35,212 nucleotides of DNA from an uncultured Helicobacter sp. (GTDB lineage: Bacteria > Campylobacterota > Campylobacteria > Campylobacterales > Helicobacteraceae). Positions 1 to 8,648 of this stretch are shown in pieces. The stretch is from the NCBI RefSeq assembly GCF_937906905.1, contig NZ_CALERY010000036.1:1-35212 (forward strand), written 5' to 3'. Below the pieces are notes generated by a model. That model was not told the origin of the DNA and did not search any database. It saw nothing but the letters and a program-made list of their open reading frames with translations. Every line of letters starts with the position of its first letter. Positions within the stretch are counted from its first letter, which is position 1. A program made the translations under genes and the position numbers.

Positions 1-43
1 CTAGGGCTGGGGATTCATCTGTGAGTGTGTAAGTGATTTTCAT
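1..43 (-). CDS. icd: N-terminus of probable monomeric NADP-isocitrate dehydrogenase (partial)
   Basis: Reading leftward from an ATG at 43-41, the reverse strand encodes MKITYTLTDESPAL before the window ends. A Shine-Dalgarno-like AAAGGA (complement of 50-55) lies 6 bases before the start, and an extended -10 promoter sits further upstream. The peptide resembles the start of monomeric NADP-dependent isocitrate dehydrogenases (YT-TDE-PALATYS in the family), which oxidise isocitrate to 2-oxoglutarate in the TCA cycle. C. jejuni has this ~730-residue monomeric type, whereas H. pylori uses the unrelated dimeric enzyme. Only 14 codons are visible, so the identity rests on this short motif plus the well-placed start signals. 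Confidence 0.55.
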   Translation of the reverse strand, partial: MKITYTLTDESPAL

Positions 44-380
44 TGTGTGTCCTTTGTGGTGGGGATTTGAAAGTGGATTCTAGTATAGCAAAAAACCTAA
101 CGCTTGCTCACAATGTGTAAAAAAAATTTTAAACTTTTTGCAACTTGTGGGCGGATATGTAGCATGGCTGACGATAGTGAGAGTTTTATGAGCTCGAGAA
201 TCTAGTGAGAGAATCCAAATTTGCAGGCTTTTTATGAGAATTTGAATGTCGCATTTTGTAAGTGTTACATTTTGGCATATGCTGTGTATTAGGTGTGATA
301 TTTTTATTGTTATTTAGGCGGTTTTTTACTAGGCTGGGTCCTAGGTCTCACAAAATCTAGCTCAAAGAGTGGTGCTACTT
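44..380. other. Intergenic region between divergent icd-like and pit genes
   Basis: This stretch holds the icd-like ribosome-binding site and promoter at its left end. The rest is AT-rich and noncoding, with one AGAATCTAG word near 197. I could not find a confident promoter for the phosphate transporter; a TGTGATATT-like stretch near 294-302 is the only candidate. Confidence 0.5.
82..90 (-). promoter_or_regulatory. Extended -10 promoter for the icd-like gene
   Basis: The reverse strand reads TG-C-TATACT, an extended -10 element, about 40 bases upstream of the ATG at 43. No convincing -35 is seen, as is usual for sigma-70 promoters of Helicobacter and Campylobacter. Confidence 0.55.
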
Positions 381-1964
381 ATGGACATCAAAGACATCAA
401 AAAATTCCAGCAAAGCGTCAATACCAAAGACAATCAAATAGAGCGTATCAAGATTGGTGCGGTTGTTTTTTTTATGGTGATTATTGCAATCATTGCAATA
501 AATTTTGGCTCAAGCACACAGCCGATTTTGCTCGCATTTGCTACGCTTGTGGGTGGCTATATGGCAATGAGCATTGGCGCGAATGATGTGGCAAACAATG
601 TCGGTCCAGCAGTAGGTTCGCAAGCAATCACCCTTACTGGCGCTATTATCATCGCTGCTGTCTTTGAAGCTAGTGGAGCAATCCTTGCGGGTGGCGATGT
701 CGTCAATACTATAAAATCTGACATCATCGATCCAAAAAAAATCAACGATTCCCAAGTCTTTCTCGCTGTCATGCTTGCTACGCTTATTTCTGGCGCGATT
801 TGGGTGCATTTGGCTACAATTTTGCGCGCACCGGTTTCAACCACACATTCTATCGTTGGTGGGATTCTAGGGGCTGGGATTGCTGCGGGGGGCTTTAGCG
901 TAGCCAATTGGGGAAAACTAGGTGCAATTGCCTCTAGTTGGGTGCTTTCTCCTGTGCTTGGTGGGGTGATTGCGGTGCTATTTTTGCTGTTTATCAAGCG
1001 CACGATTACTTACCAGCAGGATAAAAAGGAGGCGGCAAAAAAAATAGTTCCGCTGTTAATTTTTGTTATGCTCTGGGCGTTCGGTGCGTATCTCATGCTT
1101 AAAGGTCTCTCGAAGATCTACGCATTTAGTGGGTTGCAGGCAGGGGTAATTTCCTTTATTGTCGCGGCTATTGGCTATGTTATCATTACGCCTATCATTA
1201 GAAGAAAGGCTAATAGCCTAGAAAATACCAAAGAATCTATCAATACCCTTTTCACATTTCCACTAATTTTCTCCGCTGCGTTACTAAGCTTCGCGCATGG
1301 TGCAAATGATGTGGCAAATGCTATTGGACCGCTGGCTGCGATTCACCAGACGCTTTTAGATTCTACAGAATCTGGAGTGGCGCTTAAAGCACAAGTGCCA
1401 TTTTGGATTATGTTTGTGGGTGGAGTGGGGATTTCACTGGGACTTGGGCTCTATGGACCAAGGCTTATCCGCACAGTGGGGAGTGAGATTACTGAGCTTG
1501 ATAGAATGAGGGCATTTTGCATTGCAATGAGTGCAGCACTTACGGTGCTACTAGCCAGCGCACTTGGACTTCCTGTGAGTAGCACGCATATTGCTATTGG
1601 TGCGGTGATTGGGGTTGGATTTTTGCGCGAGTATATCAAGGGGCGCTATTTTGAGATGTGCGAGCAGATCATCAAGGCACATAAGGGCAAAGACCAAAAG
1701 ACAATCCAGACATTTTTGAAAAATTTTGCCAGAGCAGGCGTCAAGCAAAAAAGTAAAATGCTAGAATCCCTTAAAGATCGCGCACAAGGCGATGAGTTTG
1801 AGTTAAGCAAAAAAGAGAAAAAAGAGCTTAAAAAATTTTATAAACACGAGCTTGTAAAGCGCAGTGAAATCAATCGTATTATCGCTTCTTGGATCATTAC
1901 CGTGCCTGCTTCTGGACTACTTGGTGCATTGGCGTTTTATGTGATTCAACAAGTTTTAGGATAA
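381..1964 (+). CDS. pit: PiT-family inorganic phosphate transporter
   Basis: This encodes an inner-membrane phosphate permease of the PHO-4/PiT family, which takes up phosphate (often as a metal-phosphate complex) with H+ or Na+. It carries the duplicated family signature: GANDVANNVGP near residue 67 and GANDVANAIGP near residue 310, each leading a set of hydrophobic helices. A hydrophilic, lysine-rich loop lies near residues 420-490, before a last helix. The length (527 aa) is close to the H. pylori protein. I chose the ATG at 381 (MDIKDIKKF), which has an AAAGAG 11 bases upstream; a GTG at 369 would add four residues. The next gene has its own promoter, so this is probably a single-gene unit. 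Confidence 0.95.
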   Translation: MDIKDIKKFQQSVNTKDNQIERIKIGAVVFFMVIIAIIAINFGSSTQPILLAFATLVGGYMAMSIGANDVANNVGPAVGSQAITLTGAIIIAAVFEASGAILAGGDVVNTIKSDIIDPKKINDSQVFLAVMLATLISGAIWVHLATILRAPVSTTHSIVGGILGAGIAAGGFSVANWGKLGAIASSWVLSPVLGGVIAVLFLLFIKRTITYQQDKKEAAKKIVPLLIFVMLWAFGAYLMLKGLSKIYAFSGLQAGVISFIVAAIGYVIITPIIRRKANSLENTKESINTLFTFPLIFSAALLSFAHGANDVANAIGPLAAIHQTLLDSTESGVALKAQVPFWIMFVGGVGISLGLGLYGPRLIRTVGSEITELDRMRAFCIAMSAALTVLLASALGLPVSSTHIAIGAVIGVGFLREYIKGRYFEMCEQIIKAHKGKDQKTIQTFLKNFARAGVKQKSKMLESLKDRAQGDEFELSKKEKKELKKFYKHELVKRSEINRIIASWIITVPASGLLGALAFYVIQQVLG

Positions 1965-1967
1965 ATG

Positions 1968-1976
1968 TGCTATACT
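1968..1976 (+). promoter_or_regulatory. Extended -10 promoter for the CorC-like gene
   Basis: TG-C-TATACT begins three bases after the pit stop codon and about 30 bases before the TTG start of the next gene. It lets the CorC-like gene be transcribed separately from pit. Confidence 0.6.
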
Positions 1977-2005
1977 CCTAGCCTTTACTTTCAAGGAGTC
2001 AAATT

Positions 2006-3340
2006 TTGGACCCATATCACTCGGTCATAATGCTACTTCTTGCATTATTTTTTGTTCTACTCAATGCCTTTTTTGTTGTTGCGGAATTTGCGATTGTCAA
2101 GGTGCGCCGATCTAAGCTTGAAGAGCTATCCAAGACTAACAACACTGCCAAGCTCACTCTCTCTATTACCAAAAAGCTAGATTCTTATCTTAGTGCCACG
2201 CAGCTTGGGATTACACTAAGCTCGCTTGCTTTGGGGTGGATTGGCGAGCCAGCTCTTGCTAGGCTTATTGCTATTCCTTTTGGCAATATCTTATCTCAAG
2301 ACTCCCTGACTATTCTAAGTGTTGTTGTCGCTTTTACGATTATTACGCTATTTCATGTCGTGCTAGGCGAGATTGTGCCAAAGTCTATTGCGATTGCCAA
2401 AACTGAAAAATCAGCGTTGCTCATCTCTTATCCGCTGTATTATTTTTCCATCATTTTCTACCCCATTATCGTGCTGTTTGATAAGCTTGCGAATTTTGTC
2501 TTGCGGCGCATTGGAATCCAGCCAGCCAGCGAGGAAGAAAATGCTCATTCCGAAGAGGAATTAAAGATTATCGTAGGTGAGAGTCTCAAGGGCGGTTTCA
2601 TCGACTCGCTGGAAGGCGAAATTATCAAAAATGCCGTGGATTTCTCCGAAACAATCGCAAAAGAAATTATGACGCCGCGTAAAGATATGGTCTGCCTCTA
2701 TGCAGAGAAAAGCTACGAGGAGAATCTCGCTATTGTTACGCAGACAAATTTCACGCGCTACCCATACTGCAATGGCAATAAAGACAATATCCTAGGCATG
2801 ATCCATATTCGCGATTTACTCATCAGTAGTGTAGGGCAGAGTAAAGGCACAAGTCCTTGCACTCCAATCCCCCTAGAGCAAATTGTGCGGAAGATGATTA
2901 TTGTCCCAGAGACAGCCAGAATCGTGGAGATTCTCAAATCCATGAATAAAGAGCAAATTCACACTGCGCTTATTATTGATGAATACGGTGGCACCGCTGG
3001 GATTCTTACCATGGAGGATATTATCGAGGAGGTCATGGGCGATATTACAGACGAGCATGACTTGAAAAACCAAGAATTTACACAGATTGGCGCTGATGTA
3101 TATGAGCTTGATGGGATCTTAGATCTTGAGAGTGTCGAGGAGCTTATGAGCGTGCATTTCGATGAGGAATGTGAGCAGGTTACTATAGGGGGTTATGTGT
3201 TTAGTTTGCTTGGGAGATTGCCAGAGGTTGGTGATGTCGTGCGCGATGAGATTTTAGAATTTAGCGTGCTAGCCATGGACGGCGCGAGAATCAAACGCCT
3301 AAAGGTGCAAAAAATCACCAAAATCACACAAGAAGCATGA
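2006..3340 (+). CDS. HlyC/CorC (CNNM) family membrane protein
   Basis: This encodes a 444-residue membrane protein of the CNNM/CorC family, annotated in many genomes as hemolysin or Mg2+/Co2+ efflux protein. The N-terminal DUF21 domain has about four hydrophobic segments (residues 1-170). A cytoplasmic CBS-domain pair follows (about 195-330, including MTPRKDMV and LIIDEYGGTAGILTMEDI). A C-terminal CorC_HlyC domain (about 350-435, with YELDG) ends the protein. The start is TTG at 2006, chosen because AAGGAG lies at 1993-1998, seven bases upstream, while no in-frame ATG nearby has a comparable site. Family members act in metal-ion homeostasis; the exact ion is not readable from sequence. Confidence 0.93.
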   Translation: MDPYHSVIMLLLALFFVLLNAFFVVAEFAIVKVRRSKLEELSKTNNTAKLTLSITKKLDSYLSATQLGITLSSLALGWIGEPALARLIAIPFGNILSQDSLTILSVVVAFTIITLFHVVLGEIVPKSIAIAKTEKSALLISYPLYYFSIIFYPIIVLFDKLANFVLRRIGIQPASEEENAHSEEELKIIVGESLKGGFIDSLEGEIIKNAVDFSETIAKEIMTPRKDMVCLYAEKSYEENLAIVTQTNFTRYPYCNGNKDNILGMIHIRDLLISSVGQSKGTSPCTPIPLEQIVRKMIIVPETARIVEILKSMNKEQIHTALIIDEYGGTAGILTMEDIIEEVMGDITDEHDLKNQEFTQIGADVYELDGILDLESVEELMSVHFDEECEQVTIGGYVFSLLGRLPEVGDVVRDEILEFSVLAMDGARIKRLKVQKITKITQEA

Positions 3341-3347
3341 CTCTCTC

Positions 3348-4025
3348 ATGGGTGCTTGTGGCTTGGCGATATATCCGCTCTCTGCTCACAAGAAAAAGGA
3401 TTTTGATTCTAAGCAGTCGTTGCGCTCCTATGCTCGATCGCTAGGCACATGCCATTGTTTTTATGCTAATCGCGCGCTTTGTGCCTATTTAGAGTCTCTC
3501 ATCGCCCATCGTGGCTTTAAGCGTATCGCACTATTTTATCCCATGCGCCATGAGCCAAATATTCTTCCTTTGCTTAAAAAGCTCAAAAAATCAAAAAACA
3601 TACAGATTTTTCTCCCTGCTATGCGAGGTCTTAAGGTAAAAATGCTACCATATCGACTGCCTTTAGTGCGTAATCATTTTGGGATTTACGAGCCTAGTGG
3701 CTCTGGATATGTGTATCAGCAGGTAGATTTTGTCCTTATCCCAAGTCTTGGGATAGATATTGTATTTGGTCGTATAGGCATGGGAAAAGGCGTGTATGAT
3801 CGAAGCTTTGCTTCCAAGTCCAAATTACCATATCGCGCATTTGTCAGTCAAAATCTACTTATCGCAAACAATCACATAACGCAAGAGTTTGACATCAATG
3901 CACATGAATACATTAGCTATACAGCAGTAGTAAAAAATATACGGGGTTTTTATAATGTGGATTCTCATCGCAGGGTTTTTAGGGTTCGGGCTTCTTGTCG
4001 GGCTAGGCGTTTATCTAGCGTGTAG
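3348..4025 (+). CDS. 5-formyltetrahydrofolate cyclo-ligase
   Basis: This encodes a probable 5-formyltetrahydrofolate cyclo-ligase, which converts 5-formyl-THF to 5,10-methenyl-THF with ATP in one-carbon metabolism. An N-terminal K-Q-S-LR helix is followed by FYPMRHEPN and by the nucleotide/Mg site region LIPSLGIDIVFGRIGMGKGV ending in YDR, as in the family. At 225 residues it is slightly longer than usual. Its last 71 bases overlap the start of rny in another frame, so the C-terminal tail (after about residue 202) is arginine-rich and unlikely to be conserved. It starts 7 bases after the CorC-like gene stops. The same cyclo-ligase/rny pairing occurs, from memory, in C. jejuni. Confidence 0.85.
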   Translation: MGACGLAIYPLSAHKKKDFDSKQSLRSYARSLGTCHCFYANRALCAYLESLIAHRGFKRIALFYPMRHEPNILPLLKKLKKSKNIQIFLPAMRGLKVKMLPYRLPLVRNHFGIYEPSGSGYVYQQVDFVLIPSLGIDIVFGRIGMGKGVYDRSFASKSKLPYRAFVSQNLLIANNHITQEFDINAHEYISYTAVVKNIRGFYNVDSHRRVFRVRASCRARRLSSV

Positions 4026-5526
4026 GAAGTTTTTTGCCCTAGATTCTAGTCATATTATCGAGCGCGCAAAAGCAAAAGCCCAGGCAATCGAGCTTGAAGC
4101 ACAGAATCTTTTGCACAAAAAGCAGCTTGAACTAAAAGACGCCGAGCTCTCCTTGCAGCAGCAGTTTAAAGAAAAAGAACGCACTTTGCATGAATCTTAT
4201 ACCAAGAAGCTGCATGCAATCGAGCGTAGGGAGCAAAATCTCCAAGACAAGCTTGCTTGTGAGCTCTCTGCTTTGGAGCAGCAAAAATCCCGCATGAAGC
4301 AAGAGCATAATGAGCTTCTCTTGCAAAAAGAAGAGCAGCTAAAAGCCACTAAACGCTACTATACGCTCATCGAAGAGCTAAACCACACGCTAAGCCACTA
4401 CACAGGGCTTACCAAACAAGAGGCTAAAGATATTTTGCTCCATAATCTTGAGCATGAACTCATCGATGAGAAAGCACACCTTATCCGCCGCTACGAGAAG
4501 GAAACTCGCGAGCAAGCTCAAAAAGCAGCCAATTATATTCTCGCTCAAGCTGTTACGCGCTATGTTGGAGAGTTTGCCGCGGAGCGACTTATCAGCGTGC
4601 TAACCCTGCCAGATGACGAGATGAAAGGGCGGATCATTGGCAAAGAAGGGCGCAATATTAAAGCACTAGAGATGATTAGCGGGGTGGATATTATCATTGA
4701 TGATACGCCTGCGACGATTATCTTAAGTAGTTTCAATCTCTATCGACGCGCCATAGCACTAAAGACGCTTAATATTCTCATCGAAGATGGCAGAATCCAC
4801 CCAGCTAGAATCGAAGAAGTCTATACACGCGTGGAAGAGCAAATGGAGCAAGAGATTCTCGAAGATGGGAAAAATGTGATTATTGATTTGGGAATTGATT
4901 TTCCACACCCTGATATTATTAAGCTTATTGGCAAGCTTCGCTACCGAGCAAGCTATGGGCAAAATGCGCTAGGACACTCTATCCAGACAGCAAATCTTGC
5001 TGGTATTATTGCTGCCCAGCTTGGCGGTGATGAGAAACTTGCCAAGCGTGCGGGGCTACTGCATGATATTGGCAAAGCACTTACAATCGATCAAGGTGGT
5101 GGGAATCATGTCCTACTAGGTGCCGAAGTGTGCAAGCGCTACAAAGAGCACCCCGTGGTCATCAATGCAATCATGTCCCATCATGGCAATGAAGCCTTTG
5201 AGAGTGTGGAAGCAGCAGCGGTGTGCGCCGCTGATACGCTCTCTGCTGCGCGACCTGGAGCGAGACGCGATGTGCTCGAGAGCTTTCTTAATAGAATGCA
5301 AGATTTAGAGCAGATTGCCACGCAAAAGCTAGGCGTAAAACAGGCTTATGCAATCAATGCTGGACGCGAGCTTAGGGTTATCGCGCGCGCAGATATTATC
5401 AGTGATTCACAAAGTATTGTGCTGGCTAAAGAAATCGCTCAAGAGATTGAAGCCACCCTAAACTACCCAGGCGAGGTGAAAGTCAGCGTGATACGCGAAG
5501 TGCGTGCGGTGGAGTTTGCGCATTAG
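3955..5526 (+). CDS. rny: Ribonuclease Y
   Basis: This encodes RNase Y, a membrane-anchored endoribonuclease that initiates mRNA decay in organisms lacking RNase E. Domains run in the canonical order: one N-terminal transmembrane helix (residues 1-25), a long charged coiled coil (30-150), a KH RNA-binding domain with IGKEGRNIKALE (about 225-236), and an HD hydrolase domain. The HD domain has GHSIQTA, LLHDIGKA (about 367-374) and a downstream SHHGNE metal-binding site. The 523-residue length is typical. The start overlaps the cyclo-ligase gene by 71 bases, so expression of the two is probably translationally linked. Confidence 0.96.
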   Translation: MWILIAGFLGFGLLVGLGVYLACRKFFALDSSHIIERAKAKAQAIELEAQNLLHKKQLELKDAELSLQQQFKEKERTLHESYTKKLHAIERREQNLQDKLACELSALEQQKSRMKQEHNELLLQKEEQLKATKRYYTLIEELNHTLSHYTGLTKQEAKDILLHNLEHELIDEKAHLIRRYEKETREQAQKAANYILAQAVTRYVGEFAAERLISVLTLPDDEMKGRIIGKEGRNIKALEMISGVDIIIDDTPATIILSSFNLYRRAIALKTLNILIEDGRIHPARIEEVYTRVEEQMEQEILEDGKNVIIDLGIDFPHPDIIKLIGKLRYRASYGQNALGHSIQTANLAGIIAAQLGGDEKLAKRAGLLHDIGKALTIDQGGGNHVLLGAEVCKRYKEHPVVINAIMSHHGNEAFESVEAAAVCAADTLSAARPGARRDVLESFLNRMQDLEQIATQKLGVKQAYAINAGRELRVIARADIISDSQSIVLAKEIAQEIEATLNYPGEVKVSVIREVRAVEFAH

Positions 5527-5606
5527 CACAATCAAGAATACCCCAAATATACCTGTAATGCACTCCAAAAGGGCAGGGCAATCATATCTATCATAAAGGA
5601 GAATCT

Positions 5607-6317
5607 ATGTTGGCTAGAATCTATAAGGCTATTGGTGTTTGCGTGCTGCTTATGGCGGGAGCATTTTATGCTGGGTGTTCTGGTAGCGGTGGCGCGTCCA
5701 AAGAGTATAGCTTTGAATCCAGCGACACGAGCTACACCATAATACACCAAGAGGGGGATAAACTCATTGTTAAAGCTGGAGGTAAAGAGTTGGATTCCGC
5801 GGTGTTGCTAGTGTTTTTGGCGCAGGATTGTGCGGAGTGTGAGGCGTATTATGAGCATTTAAACCACCTGCAAGCAAGCGAGAAGGATTTTAAGATTTTG
5901 GGTGTGTTTGATAGCAAGCTTAGTGATAAAACCATGCTAAAAGAATTTGCTCAAACTCACAATATCACATTCCCGCTGCTGCATAGCACTTCTAGCAATT
6001 CACTGCTAGAAAGCCTGCTGCAAACCAAGCGCATGCGCGTAAATGGGCTGCTACAATCCGGTGCCCAAGATTCTGGCATGAAAGACTCCGCCACAGAATC
6101 TAGCGAATCCAAAGATTCTGTGGCAGGTTCTGCCCAAGAGCCTAGCCCAGAATCTAGCGCGCAATCTATTGGAGATGCTGTAGCCCCTGTGGTAGATGTT
6201 GGCGTTACTCTGCCATATTTTGTGCTCTATGACAATGAGCATTTGTTTTATCAAGATTATGAGGGGATTGTGCCAGAGGAGATATTTTCTAGTGATATCG
6301 CCCAGATTCTGCAGTAG
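5607..6317 (+). CDS. Thioredoxin-like lipoprotein
   Basis: The first 24 residues form a lipoprotein signal peptide with lipobox FYAG followed by Cys24, so the protein should be acylated and face the periplasm. A thioredoxin-fold region follows, with FLAQDCAECEAYYEHL placing a CxxC pair (CAEC) where the redox-active site is expected. This suggests a TlpA/ResA-like thiol-disulfide role. Between about residues 150 and 195 is a Ser/Asp/Glu-rich linker encoded largely by repeats of the AGATTCT/GAATCT word, probably a disordered insert. AAAGGAGA at 5595-5602 sets the ATG. It sits between rny and ftsY, where C. jejuni, as I recall, has a comparable lipoprotein. Confidence 0.75.
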   Translation: MLARIYKAIGVCVLLMAGAFYAGCSGSGGASKEYSFESSDTSYTIIHQEGDKLIVKAGGKELDSAVLLVFLAQDCAECEAYYEHLNHLQASEKDFKILGVFDSKLSDKTMLKEFAQTHNITFPLLHSTSSNSLLESLLQTKRMRVNGLLQSGAQDSGMKDSATESSESKDSVAGSAQEPSPESSAQSIGDAVAPVVDVGVTLPYFVLYDNEHLFYQDYEGIVPEEIFSSDIAQILQ

Positions 6318-6325
6318 GGGTATTC

Positions 6326-7255
6326 ATGCTACATTATCTTGCTAAAACCGCCCAGAATCTCGCCTCTATCTTTGGTGATAAAAGCGATAGGATCGACAAG
6401 CCTGCGCTAGAAGAGCTGCTTATCGAGGCAGATATCGACTATGATCTCATCGAGCTTATGCTAGAAAATCTCCCCAAATATCCAAGCAGAGCCCAGCTTG
6501 GCGAGCAGCTTTCAAGACTTTTTGACTCGCTAGATTCTGGCTCTAGTAGTTTGGAGCCTATTATCACAAGCTCGCCAGAATCTAAACCTCCTACCATTGA
6601 TCTCATCATCGGGGTCAATGGTGCGGGGAAAACGACTACCATAGCTAAGCTTGCTAGATTCTACCTTGATCGTGGAGAGAGTGTGCTGCTGGGGGCTGGG
6701 GATACATTCCGCGCTGCAGCCATTGAGCAGCTAAAACTCTGGGCGCAAAAGCTCCAAATCCCAATCATCGCCACTCAGCAAGGCAGCGACCCAAGTGCGT
6801 TGGCTTTTGATGCGATCCAATCTGGGCTTGCTCGTAGTATGCAGCATATTATTATCGATACTGCAGGGAGACTGCATAACCAAGAGAATCTAAAAAAAGA
6901 GCTCGAGAAAATCGATCGTGTTTGTGCCAAAGCTATCCAAAGTCCAGAAGCTATGCAAACTATAAGCCCCAAACCCCAAGCACATTTGCGTAAGATTCTA
7001 GTCCTTGATGGCACACAAGGCTCATCTGCGCTAAGTCAAGCCAAAGTCTTTAGCCAAAGCGTAGCGGTTGATGGCGTGATTGTAACTAAGCTTGATGGCA
7101 CGAGTAAAGGCGGCGTAATCCTAAGCATCGCACATAGCTTGCAGATACCGATTCTTTTTCTAGGGGTGGGTGAGCGTGAGGGGGATTTTATCCCTTTTGA
7201 TAGAGAGACATATATTCAAGGCTTGCTTGATTGTCTGTTTATAAATGAGCGCTAA
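6326..7255 (+). CDS. ftsY: Signal recognition particle receptor FtsY
   Basis: This encodes the SRP receptor GTPase that docks ribosome-nascent chain complexes at the inner membrane. The N domain is followed by the GTPase G domain: Walker A GVNGAGKTTT (about residues 95-104), DTFRAAAIEQL, DTAGR, and TKLDGTSKGG as the guanine-specificity/closing motif. The N-terminal acidic extension seen in E. coli is largely missing, giving 309 residues, as in other Campylobacterota. A serine-rich, S/E-rich stretch near residues 70-90 separates the N domain from Walker A. It lies 9 bases after the lipoprotein gene and shares one base with radA (TAATG). Confidence 0.96.
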   Translation: MLHYLAKTAQNLASIFGDKSDRIDKPALEELLIEADIDYDLIELMLENLPKYPSRAQLGEQLSRLFDSLDSGSSSLEPIITSSPESKPPTIDLIIGVNGAGKTTTIAKLARFYLDRGESVLLGAGDTFRAAAIEQLKLWAQKLQIPIIATQQGSDPSALAFDAIQSGLARSMQHIIIDTAGRLHNQENLKKELEKIDRVCAKAIQSPEAMQTISPKPQAHLRKILVLDGTQGSSALSQAKVFSQSVAVDGVIVTKLDGTSKGGVILSIAHSLQIPILFLGVGEREGDFIPFDRETYIQGLLDCLFINER

Positions 7256-8598
7256 TGGCAAAAAAGCACCAAGTCTTTGAGTGTCAGCATTGTGGGTATA
7301 GCACAGCAAAATGGCTAGGAAAATGCCCAGAATGCGGGAGCTGGGATAGCTTCATCGAGCTTAGTGAAAGTCAAAAGCAGATTCTAAAGCAAGCAAACTC
7401 CACTAGCCATATGCAAGAGCCCCGTGCGATCACGCAGGTATGCACTGAACAGCATGTATTTTTTAGCTCACATCAAGAGGAGTTTGATATTGTGCTAGGT
7501 GGCGGGCTCGTGCCTGGCGGGCTTTATCTTATTGGCGGGAGTCCTGGTGTGGGGAAATCCACTCTTTTGCTTAAGGTTGCTGGCGATCTAGCTAGCACTG
7601 GAGCAGAGATACTCTATGTTAGTGGAGAAGAGAGTGCGGGGCAGATTCGGTTGCGTGCCGAACGGCTAGGCGCGCTAAGCGATACACTCTATCTACTAAA
7701 TGAAATCAATCTTGATTCTATTAAGCAGATTTTGCTCATGCATAGCTATCGTCTTTGTGTGATAGATTCTATCCAGACGCTCTATGCGCCAAATGTCTCT
7801 TCTGCACCCGGTTCCGTCTCACAGGTGCGCGAGATTACATTTGAGCTTATGCGTTTGGCTAAAGAGCGCAATATCACAATCGCAATTATTGGACACATCA
7901 CTAAAGAAGGCTCGATCGCTGGACCTCGAGTGCTGGAGCATATGGTGGATTGCGTGTTGTATTTCGAGGGCGATCCAAGCAAAGAGCTTCGTATCCTGCG
8001 TGGGTTTAAAAACCGCTTTGGGACGACGAGCGAGATAGGGATTTTTGAGATGAGCAGTGCAGGGCTACATAGTGCAAAAAACGCTTCTAAGCTCTTTTTT
8101 CAAAAGCGTGCAAGCGCGGTTGGCAGTGCAGTGAGTGTGATTTTAGAAGGGTCTCGGGCGTTGGTGATTGAGATCCAAGCGTTGGTGAGTGAGAGCTATG
8201 GGAATCCACGCAGGCAAAGCACTGGGTTTGAAGCAAATCGCTTGAATATGCTCCTAGCACTCTTGGAGCGTAAGCTCGAACTCCCACTTGGGCGCTATGA
8301 TGTGTTTATCAATGTGGCTGGTGGGATTAAAATCAACGAGCCAAGCGCGGATCTCTGTGTGCTAGCTTGCATTATCTCAAGTTTCCGTAATCGCGCATTA
8401 AGTGCGAGCACAGCATTTATTGGTGAAGTGTCGTTGGTGGGCGATATCCGCGAGGTAAGCAATGTCGATGTGCGGCTAAAAGAGCTGCAGAGCTATGGAT
8501 TTGAGCGCGTGGTGTTAGCCAAGCAGCCTAAGAGTAAATTTCCTGGCATGAAGTGCTTTGCTGCAGATGAAGTAAGCAAGATTTTGGAGTGGATGTAA
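7255..8598 (+). CDS. radA: DNA repair protein RadA
   Basis: This encodes RadA/Sms, a hexameric ATPase that processes recombination branches in DNA repair and natural transformation. It has the N-terminal C4 zinc finger (CQHCGYSTAKWLGKCPECGS, residues 10-29), Walker A GGSPGVGKST (about 94-103), the RadA-specific KNRFG motif (about 251-255) and a C-terminal Lon-protease-like domain. The 447-residue length is normal. The ATG overlaps the ftsY stop by one base, so the two are translationally coupled. Confidence 0.97.
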   Translation: MAKKHQVFECQHCGYSTAKWLGKCPECGSWDSFIELSESQKQILKQANSTSHMQEPRAITQVCTEQHVFFSSHQEEFDIVLGGGLVPGGLYLIGGSPGVGKSTLLLKVAGDLASTGAEILYVSGEESAGQIRLRAERLGALSDTLYLLNEINLDSIKQILLMHSYRLCVIDSIQTLYAPNVSSAPGSVSQVREITFELMRLAKERNITIAIIGHITKEGSIAGPRVLEHMVDCVLYFEGDPSKELRILRGFKNRFGTTSEIGIFEMSSAGLHSAKNASKLFFQKRASAVGSAVSVILEGSRALVIEIQALVSESYGNPRRQSTGFEANRLNMLLALLERKLELPLGRYDVFINVAGGIKINEPSADLCVLACIISSFRNRALSASTAFIGEVSLVGDIREVSNVDVRLKELQSYGFERVVLAKQPKSKFPGMKCFAADEVSKILEWM

Positions 8599-8618
8599 AA
8601 TCCCTGTAAGCGAATTTT

Positions 8619-8627
8619 TGGTATGAT
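8619..8627 (+). promoter_or_regulatory. Extended -10 promoter for greA
   Basis: TG-G-TATGAT lies 22 bases before the greA ATG, in the 50-base gap after radA, with a predicted start site near 8634. This would begin a new unit running greA-dut and possibly onward. Confidence 0.5.
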
Positions 8628-8648
8628 AGTGCCTTTTAGGAGCGAGAA

